Shown here: positions 11,978 through 23,700 of the stretch, piece after piece
Numbering within the stretch: position 1 is the stretch's first letter
Layout: every line of letters starts with the position of its first letter
Notes under the pieces: model-generated
What the model saw: only the letters and a program-made list of their open reading frames with translations
What the model was told of the DNA's origin: nothing
Databases searched by the model: none
Program-made: the position numbers and the translations under genes
DNA from: Eleginops maclovinus
Lineage: Eukaryota > Chordata > Actinopteri > Perciformes > Eleginopidae
Length of the DNA stretch: 64,000 bases
Direction: 5' to 3'
Assembly (NCBI RefSeq): GCF_036324505.1
Contig: NC_086350.1
Span: forward strand, 11,053,032-11,117,031

Positions 11978-14900
11978 CTAGTCAAGAGAGATAACGTCAG
12001 ATATGGAGCCATAAATGGCCGCCGCCGCTGCAGCTTCCACCGAGGACCTTGACAGTCCTGAGAGGCTGTGGCTGTCCCTGTCCCTGTCTCGCTCTCTGTC
12101 TTTGTCGCGGTCCCTCAGGCTGCTTGAAGACACCAAGCTGCTGGTGCTGCCACTGTTGCTGCCTCCGTTAGTGGCGGCCAGCGTGCTGCTCCCCGGGGTG
12201 CCCGACTGCTCCCGTAACATCTGAGAGGAGCCGTAGGGCAGGAACCGGTTCAGGAGCAAGTCGTGGTCTTCTGAGGCTGACGCTGAGGCAGCTGCTGCGG
12301 CGGCCATCACCATGTTGTAATGCTAATGAAAAAAGTTACCATTAACATTAAACTACCAGACATAAACATGGGCAGTATGATGCTGCTAAAGGTCAGGTGG
12401 CGCAGTAACTATACCTGATTGTCTCCTTGGAGGAAGGAGAAGAAATTTAAATCTGTAAGAGAAGATACAAGACTCAGTCCATATACAGTACCAGTGTTTA
12501 CAGGGGCACATTACTTTAACATGAAACAAACATTTGATTATATTTAAGTATGCCTTTTTAAGTCTGTTTCAATGTATGTAACGTGCATTGCTTCAACACA
12601 TTGACACAACGAACAATGGGCTGCTGTAGTCCTTTCTCGTGGCTATGAAGTTATACTTTGAGCAGATGGAGTTTCAGCAACGACCATAACACCTGAGGTA
12701 AGACTCTTTACAGATACTGCGCTAGATTGACAGAAATTGTGCAAAAAAACACGGATATATATATATATCTAGCCTCTACAATCCCAGAATTGGCCTTTTT
12801 TTCATAATCAAAGTAATTCAGTGATTGTGTCGTCTGTCAAAATCTGAGCAAATTGCAAACAGGAAAAGCCAATACCTAACTCACCAAGTAGTTGCAATAA
12901 AAACACAAGACAAATATAACTGTCTTTAGAAAATGTAACAGCACGATTATCCCTTCAATTACAGTAAATCAATTATTAAAATGACTACTAGTAGTTAAAA
13001 TAATAGCAATGATCATAGTTATGGCAGTTACAGTGTGGAAGGGGTGCACAATTTGGTCAGTTTTGTCTGAGCACCCTTTAAGGAGATGAGGCACTTTATC
13101 CACTGGCGTGATTCGAAAACTAATCTCAATCTAACCGTCAAATCGAGGGAACGTCTCATATCGCTCCACCACATCTCAGCAAGTAAACACTGCTCAGACA
13201 GCTGAACTGCTTATTAGCTTTGGATGAACCTTAGAAGACATATTCCTTCTAAGACAGCATGGATTGAAGAAATGAATCCTGTGATCAAAAATAGTTCCAA
13301 CATACTTGTGTTTATTGTATGATAACAGACATACCAAAATGTAGATCATTTTTGTATTTAAGCGACAGGCGTACCTGGCAGGTCACTAGTTGTGTGATAA
13401 TAGTGGCGATAGTCCTGGATGAGGGGAGGAGGGGGAGGAATGTAGCTGTTCTCCACAGGGGGCATGCTGGGAGCTCTGCTCACTGGTGAGGCCTGGGTGT
13501 GTAGGTTCAGCACTCTGAGAGGAAACACAGCAACATCACATTACTCCACAAAGGAAGTAACACACCAGAGCTGCACACAGAGATCTTAACAATACATCAG
13601 TTTACAGCGATCTGACTTCCTGTTTTTGCTTTGGAGACTCACCCCTTGCTTGGAGGCGGAGAGACGGGGGACAGCGAAGGACAGGCTCTTTTGAGAGGCA
13701 GCTCATCGTCCAGCTCATCCTCTGAGGAGCTATCGAGCGTCAGGTCGATCACATCCACTTTCTTGTTGTTGTCATTTGACGACCCCCGTTTGTGCTCCTG
13801 CGGGTCTGTCCGAGACGAGTCTAAAGAAGGAACAGTTAACTCAAACTGTGCTCACCGTCCACAATGCACCAGGACACACAAAGAATCTGAAATGCACATG
13901 CTACGTACCGCTGTCTACGCCGTTGTACGAAGCGGACACCTCCTGCACCTCTCTCTTCGACCTCATGGGATGCCAGTTTCCGTCTTCTTTGAACTGGATT
14001 TCATCGCAGTCAGAACAGCTATTCAAGATTTCCATGAACAACCTGTGAAAAACCGAATGATTGCAACCAGTATCAGCTTCAGTAAATCATCCCCCTTTGA
14101 CCCGTACCATTTGGAAATACAGTATAACAGTTTAATCTGGGTTTTCCCACAGTTCTTTATAAAGTAAATACAGAAGGCTGCTTTGGTGCAGGCTTCAGGT
14201 ACAACTGAGATAATAACATATAAAGCAGGATGGTCAAGTAAAGCAATAGATCCGTTATTTTGAACAGACTCCAAAAAACTCCTTGGATTGTTTTTAATAC
14301 CACGAAGAAGGATTATTTCAAGGCAGCAATGATTTTATCCTCTTTGGCAGTATGATCATTTCAGACAGTAATCTACCAGGACCGTGAACCGTGTTGTGCT
14401 CACCCGTCGATAATGAGGTGCTCGTACGGGGCCTTCTTGTCGCAGACTGGACACACCCAGGTCGGCTTCTTCTCGTTCATTTGGATGTAAAGCGTAGCAT
14501 CGAAGCACTGAAGGTGAGAACACGTGAGCGCTCTGCAAGGGATTGTCAGCCTCATCTTCCCCAGCTATTAGAGAAAACAGAAATGAAAAGTCACTTCATA
14601 ACATAATATACAGTTAATAGAGCAAAGCAAAAATGTTCATTGAGTATCGAGTATGTGGCAATTTACTTTTTGTCTCCCAGCCAAACTCAACACAGTTGTC
14701 ACGCTGTATTTTGATTTCTTAATTATATTTTCGTTGATCTATGAATAGGCTGATTGACAAACTGGTTCTGCAAGTATATTATGCAGGCTACAAAAATATT
14801 CCTCACAACAAACAAAAATGTTTTTTTTCAGAGGAGCAGTAGAGTGAAGTATTTACAGGACACAGGAGAGAGACTCGTAGACTGGTGGTGGCGATCTCAC

Positions 14901-17900
14901 TCTCTGGATCAGCTGTTAACTTCTCCTTAACTGTGAGAAAGAAACAGACAAACACGACGATTAAATGCCAGAACATGAGAGTTTAATCCAAGTGGATTTG
15001 TCAATTTGATCAATTCACAAGAGATAATAAAACAAGAGAACCTGGAGTAACTTCCTATTCTACATTATAAACAATACAAAAATACGATGGAAGAAAATTT
15101 TACATGTGCAAAAACTGTAGTGGTACAACAAGGAAACATTGAGGAACTGAGAAACGTTGTTCCTTTTTTGGCCCCCATCTTTAATTCCCAGATCTCTGCG
15201 CCATTGTGACTTCGTAGTCACTAAAACAGTTGTGGCTGTATGAAAGCTAATTATATGACTGTCTTTTACTTACGGATGTCGGGGAAACTTACTCAGAGCT
15301 CTAGAGTGGTCAGGGTTTCTTATTCCTTTGGCCCGTAGTCTTTGCAACAACACTGCAGAGGACTGCTGTCTTACCAGATACACCGCCATGGAAAAACTCT
15401 GACAGAATAAAGACACAAGTAATGAGTGAGTTACACTGACGAATCTGAAGTCATTTTTAATGGGCTTTGCAGATTGAATGGGTCTCCTTACCCTCCCAAT
15501 TTCTGAAGTCCATGACACCACGATTGTGTTGGGTACTGTGGTGGACAGTCGGACAAGAGAGGTAATGTTGATGGGGCGACTCGGCCTTTTTGGTTCAACT
15601 CCATTTTTGGTTGGAGGAAGATATCCCTGCAGACAAAACATCCAACCTTAGTGACCTCGATTCTCAGAAGTTGGTGTCCCATTACGCAGAAAGGATGATA
15701 AGGTAATCTAACTACAAACTGCCTGGACTCACCGGGAGATTACAGGGTTTGCCGTTCACCTTCACACACAGATTTGGGGGGAAATGATCCTCCTGGGGAC
15801 AGCTGGTCTCTGATAAACAAAATCTGAAAAGGAAGAAAATAAATGTCAGAAGCTTTAATGTGGAGGGACAAATGTCAAAAACAATTTGTTTCTAAGGCTA
15901 ATCAAGCTTCCCATTATCATCTCTTAAACTGTGAGCTAGAGAATACAGACTAGGGTTTTAAATTCTTTCATCTGAATCGGACAAAGAAGATTGACTTAAT
16001 TGACAAAAACCGTACCAATGACCACTATTTCCGGAAACCTCTTAACACAGAGGAGCCCTAATATTCACTGAATGCTAATGTACTTCTTGGTTAAAAGAGA
16101 AATGTATGTATAACATACCTTAGCTGGACTTGAACAGCAAAGTCACATTTGGTCCCAGATATGTCCCTAAAGAAGAAGAAAGGGTCAGGAGTCAAACGAG
16201 GGTGGCCCAAAGTAAAACAACATTTAATAACAACTCAGTTTACTATGGTTTAGTGCTGTGTCAGATACAACAGCTGCTTCCTTAATCATGTAAACAGAAC
16301 ATTGAAGAATAGTTTGGCAGTACCATTGTGTTCAGTATTTTTCGCTTCCTTCTCGTCTCTTACCAGAGAGCTTTCTCACTTACATGGAGCTGCTGATCTG
16401 TTGAACTTGCTGCGGTGTTAATGCAAAGGCATAACATGCTTCCTGGAACCGCTGACTGTTGTCTGAGGCTACAAAAAAGAAACCACAACACAGCATGACA
16501 ATCAGAGGGGAAACCTTCAGAATGTATTAGGTACTAAGGGACACTCATATTGAACTTTAACCGAGCACGGTTTTTGGAAAGTCATGGTACAGATACAGTA
16601 TCTGTGGTCACAATGCTCTTTCACTCACAGCTGAGCAGGAAGTGGTGGACTCACCCAAACTGGTTGGCTTAATGAGCTCATCCAGAACGTCATAGAACGG
16701 CAGTCTCTGGAGCTTGACATCGGGGTGTACAGGGTGCAGGGCGGAAGGGAGGTGGGACAGACTCAGCTCATGCTTAGGCCCGAGTAAAGAAACTGGCAGC
16801 AGAGGCGATGGGGAACCGTGGCTGTCAAATCCCAGCTGGGCAAGGCCAGCGGGCAGGTTGGAGGCAGAATGAACGCCAGGCAGGGCCAGGTCCACCGGCC
16901 CAACCATTTTGGTTGGGAAGCGCCGTCTGTAGAGCTCTTTGATCTTCATCTGCACTGCTGGACTGCACCCAGCCTTGAGTAGGTGGAGAGCTTTGGTCAA
17001 AAGTTCGTGTTTGCGGCCGTGCTTATTCCGTCCTGCATACCCCAACAACACCTGGAGCTCCGAAACTCGAAGGCTCATTACCATTTGCTAGAGAAAAACA
17101 AATGGGAAAAATGGTTTATTATTACAAACAAGTTTCATTTTCTCGTTCAGACTTTACCACGCCAAACATTACAATTAAATCATGTCTGATTTGTTACTTT
17201 GAATCATATTTGGAGTAGGAAGATTTAAAGAGTTTCTTTGGCCTTTGTCTGGGTACAATAAAACCACACATTAAGAGCAGACACAGTATATTTAACAAAC
17301 CAAGCCACTAACGTAATTTATACCTCAACTACTTATTCAACACTATAATGCATAAAGCCTCACTACACATGCTGGAAGCGATATACAGGGGAGGAAACAA
17401 CAGTATGAGTATCTGCACAAAATAATGGAATATAATACAACAGAGTCTGTTTCTTTAGACAGTATCAGTGAGTTGTCAATTTCATTTTTGAAAAGTAGCT
17501 TGCAATGATGTATTGGCCTGCATTATACTGTACCTTGCAGTGGTCATTATTTAGCTTAAGGATATTTATATTCCCAACAAATAAATCTGAGATAGTGTCT
17601 AATTTACTCCAAAAAATCAACACCACAAATCTGTGATGAGTTGAATAATGAAGTCTGTCAGACAGAAGTAATGAAAACGAAATATTTCCATAAAAGCAAA
17701 AGGCAATGTTTTTCTTTGAATGATGTAACTTTATATTGTAAAAGGTACTGTTTTCATGTCCAACATATGTAAGGTCTAATAACTTACATGAAATACAGTG
17801 TTTTGCTCTACACACCATTAAGAAATCTAATGTTTGCACTAAAAAGACAACCTGTTATTATGAAAAGCATGCGCAAATGTGACTTTCAACCCGCTTTATC

Positions 17901-18915
17901 AATCAAAGTCATCTGTATGTTAATTGACATTCCCAATTCGCAGTCAATGCTGGACTGGAAAAGCAGAATATTGTAGTAACCGTAGACATATCGATAATGC
18001 TTCATATCTGGCTGTTTAACACAATATGTTGTCGCACACCAGATGTAGGTGAAACATTACATACATTCACATATTAATGTTAAATTACTTGTATACAGAA
18101 GACATATAACAAGGCTAATAACAGAATAATGATTCAGACAACAGTGCAGAAATGCGTTTAGGAGTGAGGAGATGCAAACAAGCCGTTTCCCAAAGAGTAT
18201 TTTCATTCAAATATTAATTACTTTCGAAAATAAGAGGTTAGAAGAAGGTTGAGGGACACGTTTAGCATAGGCTAGCTCAAAGCGCCTGTGTGGTACCGGT
18301 GTAATCTGACTGAAACAAAACCTAATGTCACAGTATTTAGTTTATCTCATGTGTTTGAACAATAATCGCCACATCAGTTACATTATAACCAACCAGACTT
18401 CGGATAGGGACCATATTTCGATGACTGGTCCTTCACATCGAATGAAAAAATAACGCCAATGGAAGCTACATGGCGCTTGTCTTCCAGGGAATAGACAGAG
18501 CCCAATTTTAAACAGACATTGCAGTTCACTCGGCGATCTACTGATAATGTCAGTTAGCTAACACAACAATGTCGTTGGGTAGAACACGTAGAAATGAATG
18601 TGGTTGTTTTTATTTTACTATAAGCGATATCTGGCATCATCTGCAAGTGAGCCGCTCAGCGGAGGCAGCCTAACGGAACGTCGGCAACAATAACAAAGCT
18701 AATGCTAACGAGCTAGCCAGACAGCTAACAGCTGGTCCAGTCTCCACTGCTCTGTTGTTTTGGTATTAAATGCTTTAATAGCAACATTCATCGGGTCTCT
18801 ACTTTCAGATAACAATGGTGCTATGATTTGAAATTCAAATCTTACTGTGTGAAACGCTTTTTTGTCAAGCTAATGAAGGGGCTCGCTTTACCTTCAGTTC
18901 CGCACTCTCCGCCAT
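11978..18915 (-). CDS. pias1: E3 SUMO-protein ligase PIAS1, complete, 14 coding exons
   Basis: SUMO E3 ligase and inhibitor of activated STAT1, acting in the nucleus. Coding exons are 18892-18915, 16655-17087, 16384-16468, 16119-16166, 15733-15823, 15492-15626, 15293-15398, 14857-14930, 14404-14564, 13909-14042, 13643-13820, 13375-13514, 12415-12452 and 11978-12322; they join in frame to 663 aa (human 651). An N-terminal SAP domain (about 11-45) contains LQVLL at 19-23. The PINIT domain includes the name-giving PINIT at 245-249. The SP-RING zinc site shows Cys347, His349, Cys370 and Cys373. A SUMO-interacting motif VDVIDLT at 452-458 is followed by a Ser/acidic run. The C-terminus ends DVISLD. 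The N-terminus [16 protein letters not shown] and the body match PIAS1 better than PIAS2. An Arg-Asp run at 619-632 and short Ala runs in the last exon look unlike mammalian PIAS1. The gene may be one of two teleost copies (a/b); I cannot tell which. Confidence 0.96.
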
Positions 18916-20708
18916 CTTGTTACATTAGCTGCGCCTGCGCAACAGGCCATCCTCAAGGGACAGCGAAAATTCAAAATTGTGTGTCGCTTCCTGACTGCGG
19001 ACAACAGGTGGCGCTACTGCAGCACAGAAAACCAGTGTTGTAGAGTAACTAAGTAGATTTACTCAAGGACTGTAAGTTAGTACAGTTTGCTTGTTTGTAG
19101 TACTGTAATTTAAATTAGTAAATCATGTACTTTTACTCCACATTTAATTATTTTAGTTAGGCGATTTGGCAGATTTGAAATATAAAACAATAGCTACCAA
19201 TATAACACTTTAGTAACACCTGGAGTAACATTCACAAGCTACCCCGCAGCATACAAGCTGAAATTAAAAACATATAATATATTAAATGGGCAAATCTGCA
19301 TTAAAGCGCGTTTACTGTTCGGACTTTAAGTATATTTTGATGCCAATACCATGGAAATCAAGTAGGCTACTTCTCCCACCTCTTTTAATGTGAACAATTC
19401 TGGTCGTAAAGGAGTGCATATACACACATAAGGTCCGGTTAGGTAGTTAAGTATATTTCTTCTCTTTTATTCAACCTTTATCCTACATATTTTTTATCTA
19501 TAAGGATTAATCGATTATTACATTTATCATTGACAGAAAATAAATGGCCAACCGATAACCATTATATCGATAATCAATTTTTGGATAAGCCATGTTCCAA
19601 GCACACATGGCAAATACTTGATTGTTCCATAAATGTTGAAATCTGGTGCTTTTCTCTGGTTTAGGCTATCACTGAATACATATTTAATACGGGATATTTT
19701 GATTTTGACTTTTGTTCCGCCAAAAGTTTAAATTTGAGGATGTCACCTCTAGCTCTGGGAAATTGCATTTAGCGATCTATTTCCAGCAATGTATATCTTT
19801 TTATAGTGTGAAAAATCAATACAATGATCAAATAAAAATAGGATAAAAGTTGCATTTATTGTAAGTGTAGGCCTACCTCGTTTCTTATTGACATTTTCCT
19901 CTTTTGTTGATCAAACAAGGGGCTACAACATAGAGATCAATAACGGAAACACACAAAAGTGAAAGTTGAACATGAATTAAAAGACAGAACAACCCTCTCC
20001 TGATAAATGGGTAAAATTAAGTGTTAGGCTATATGGCTTAAATTAATTTCATTCAAGTTAACAAAAATGGCCAAATTTGTTTTGATAAAATTATTTATTC
20101 AGTAACGACGAAAACAAATATTACATGAACAAATAGGCTACTCTTAATAGAATATTTCGCAATAATTACAAGGTTGCATTGTACAAATTAAGCCTGCTAA
20201 CTTCTGTAAAGTCTACAGAAACAGTTAGGCATGGTTTGACGCTTCAAATAATTATGTTGCAGGCCAAAACTCAATCCACAATATTTGTATAGTAATTACC
20301 ATAATTTCTTTAAAGTGCATAACATCCAAATGAAGCTATTGGCCTGCAAAGAACATAGAAACTGTATTAGGCTTATGCACAATACTGAGAGGATAAAGAG
20401 CAATGAATTGGCTATTAAAAGCTTCCATTATTGACAAAGAAAATAGGAAATAACAACCTATAGCTAATACAATTTACACACATTATCATTGCACTTTGCC
20501 ACAAATAATAAATATCATCAATGGTATAATTTCAGAAAAACAAATTACACTTTAAGATGGTTACATAAATGCTGAGGGTGTAGATACACATTTCAAAATA
20601 TTACAAGTAATTACAAGTTAGTCTTCCTAGACTTGATTCCTCAGAGGTTTTTCATGGTTTGACAGAAGCTGTGTCCTTTATTTTTTCCTTCATAAAATGT
20701 CAAGTGGT
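18916..20708. other. pias1 promoter side and skor1 3' UTR spacer
   Basis: This 1.8-kb interval separates the pias1 start from the skor1 stop. The first few tens of bases upstream of the pias1 ATG are CpG-containing (TGCGCCTGCGCAAC at 18929-18942 includes an NRF1-like GCGCCTGCGCA word), as expected for a housekeeping promoter. The rest is AT-rich. On the minus strand AATAAA hexamers occur at 20677-20682, only 27 nt after the skor1 stop, and at 20094-20099; the second is the more believable polyadenylation site. No exon was seen. Confidence 0.5.
19034..19150 (+). repeat. Fragment of a widespread teleost interspersed repeat (5' part)
   Basis: The sequence reads as GTAACTAAGTAGATTTACTC, then AAGGACTGTA, then GTACTTTTACTCCAC. 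This is the pattern of a very common percomorph repeat built of AAGTAC/TTTACTC words. It appears to be the same family as the pieces at 34620-34710 and 49095-49200, in the same orientation. The assignment is from memory of the pattern, not a search. Confidence 0.5.
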
Positions 20709-23700
20709 TCAGGGTGGTAACAGAGGAGATTTGAAGGAGCAGGATCCGCTGCAGTGGCGAGGAGTCAACATCTTACAGGAGAAATGGTGTAAAGCGTCGT
20801 GAGCTTCTAAGAAGAAGGAGATGAAAAATCAATAGTGTACTAGAATGGGAGGGCAAATCGCATGTATTGAGAATTATAGTAGAGGATAACACACAATAGA
20901 CGTATTTGCATCAGGTATTTTGGAGAAAAACTAACAAAAATACGATTGGTTGATTCAAGGGCATGCTTCAAAAGCGTGTGGGTGTCAGTATATTCAGAGA
21001 AGTGGTACTGACTGTCTTTAAGCCTCATGGCTGCATATCTTCTTAATTTATTCCCTCTGAATTTACAACAATTAGCATTACATTTAATCTGAAAAGCGTA
21101 GTTTATTTGTCTTGGTCAAATTTGCTGCGCAAAACGTCTAAGATAACCAAGACTAAGATACACACCAAGTCCAAGTCATCATTTTAAATCCCAGAAAGAA
21201 ATATTTTTTTTTTCTACAACAGGTTATAGCTTTATGTCTTTTTTTGTTTATTAATATGTTAAAATAAAATATTAACAATATAAATTGTGATAAAAATAAA
21301 GAAGTGTCTACCTTATCCTTAAAGTAATTTGCTTAATTTGTGATTTTAACAGTCTACACTTTGCGCATCACAACAGTAAACGAAAGCATGCAGTCAACAC
21401 ACGCAAATCCTTGATATCCTGTTTACATAGAGCATCTGAGTTTATGATATGTCATCAATCACTTCGGCAACATGCCAGAGTAAATCTGCAAATCCACGCT
21501 GCTGTATCCGCTCCCTCTGCTTTATGTCTCTCACCTCTGACGATGTGCAGCTGCTGAACCATCTCCTCCCTGTACGAGAGTTCCCTTTTCATTTGATCCT
21601 GAAAATTATCTGAGGAACAAATGGCAGACACAGATAATAGATGTGGTAAGTAAGCTTCCTAGAATCCCAAACCATCAATTAAAACCAAATTTCACAGATA
21701 CAAACAGCCTTCAATTAGCTAGTGTGATCCTTTTATAAAATGTGTCATATATTCATATTCCTAAAAATTAAACACAAAATGTAAAAAATAAATGAGTTGG
21801 ATAATGGTTTTGTGATACTTTCTTTCTTTTAGGAAGTGGATAATATTCACTAGCATTAAATATAACTGAGCATTATAATGCTTAAAGTGGTCCGGCCCGG
21901 AGACTCACAGCCTCTAGAGGGCGCTGACATCAAGAAAAAGCAAACACCCGGCCTCATATACAATAAGGCTCCAAATGTACACTTCACATGCTGTGGTACA
22001 AATACTTAAATCACTTTTCATAGTAAAAACTAAAAACTGTTATGTGTAAATGGAAAAACAGGTTGCTACCTAAGAAAAAAAATGTAATGAGAAATGCAAG
22101 GACCTGTTTAAACATTGAGTGCTAATTTTAATTGTGCCTGGTTTGCAGACTAGACTTGATCAAATGACAGCCCTCATTATAAGCAATTAAGTGCAAATGA
22201 AAAGAAAGTTGTATAAATGTATAACAGAGGTATTTGCACCAAATGTCTACAATAAACCAGTAATGCAATACAATTCATAAAGGAAAAAACAAAAAAATGC
22301 ATTTGTGGATTTGAGTAAAGTCTACCACACTGTTTTGAGTTCAACTTTAAGTATGACATCACTGGAAACTCATGTGATATCTGCTGGAAGGTCATGGAAC
22401 AATACAATCCAGAAACCCAAAATATACCCCAAAGAGTATGAGGTGAAGCTACAGAAACCCAAATTTACATTGATTTATAGACATCCCTCTGACTAAAGGT
22501 GAGAGTACATATAAATTCAAAAGCAATGATAAACAACAGGTTAGATATTTTTGCTGATAAAAGACTGCAGATTAGTGGTTATTTACACCCACAACTGATG
22601 GACACTGATATTGATTATATACACTGATCTTGAAATTAAACCATTTTCATAAAGACGTTTTAATGTCTTTGTACAACATTCCCCCATTTTGCACATCTGA
22701 AATGTTGCTAAAATACATTTTACATCTGGACATCTATGAGATAGGCTAATGTTGATATTTGCCCTGCAGAGCATTACATCTCCAGTTTTGTGGGATTCTT
22801 AGCACATCAAAACAGAGCACAAAAAGAGTAAACGAGATGTTTTCGAGCATTTTGGAGAGAAGGTGTTCAGGAGATACGCTGAACACTGCAGCAGTGAGGT
22901 TGAGAGTGATATTGTGTCCTGCAATTCTCCAAAGATTTAAAAGAAGCATATCAGAGCCAGTTGCTTATTCTGGGAGTAGATACAATTTTTTATTAAGAAT
23001 CAGGATATTTACATTACCTGTATAGAGTTTAAAGTAAAGCCAATAAGTCAAAGACTTATTGTGTTGTCATTTATAGCAGCTCATAATCAATTTGATATTT
23101 GCATAACTTGTTTTCTTGTTAATCCTAGTTTAATATCTTCATTGGTCCAATTTTATTAAAAACAAGCTATTTGTACTCACAATATTCATGTTTATATCAT
23201 TTTTATTGAGGACCTAACTATCTGCACCTTCTTCCCTTCAGAGAAGTATTTTCTACGGGTGCAGGGATGTTTTTGGACAGAAGGTTAAAATCCCAAGCCT
23301 CTGAAATCTTTATTAAATGTGGCTTTGAAAGAATCTCTTCCCATGGGGAGTGTGGCCCTGAACCACTTAGGTTTTTGGGAAAAGTGGCGCCCTATAACAG
23401 ATTTTGGCTCCACAAACCAGAGCCCATGTGTGCCACTGTTGATGTGGATTTGGTCATGGTCATGGCATGGCAAAGGTTCATGTTTTGGCCTGAATCAGAA
23501 ACATGACAGGAGAGCAACACTCAACATGCACCAGAAAGACCTTTGACTCTTTATCTGTGACTTCTGTGGTAATAAAAGCCCCAGAAGTGGGGAAAGCACT
23601 GTGGCAGAATTTAGCTTACCTTTCAAGTTTTGAAATTCACGTTCCAGCTTTTTCCTCAGCTCAACTTGCTCTAACAGCTGCTTCTGTAGTTCTTCTAAAA

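Noticed and set aside
13631..14167. 178-aa plus-strand open frame
   Set aside because: It is antisense to pias1 exons 13643-13820 and 13909-14042 and crosses their introns; the minus strand explains the sequence fully.
17465..17839. 124-aa minus-strand frame inside pias1 intron 1
   Set aside because: AT-rich sequence of low coding character, no family resemblance, and no splice sites joining it to pias1 exons.
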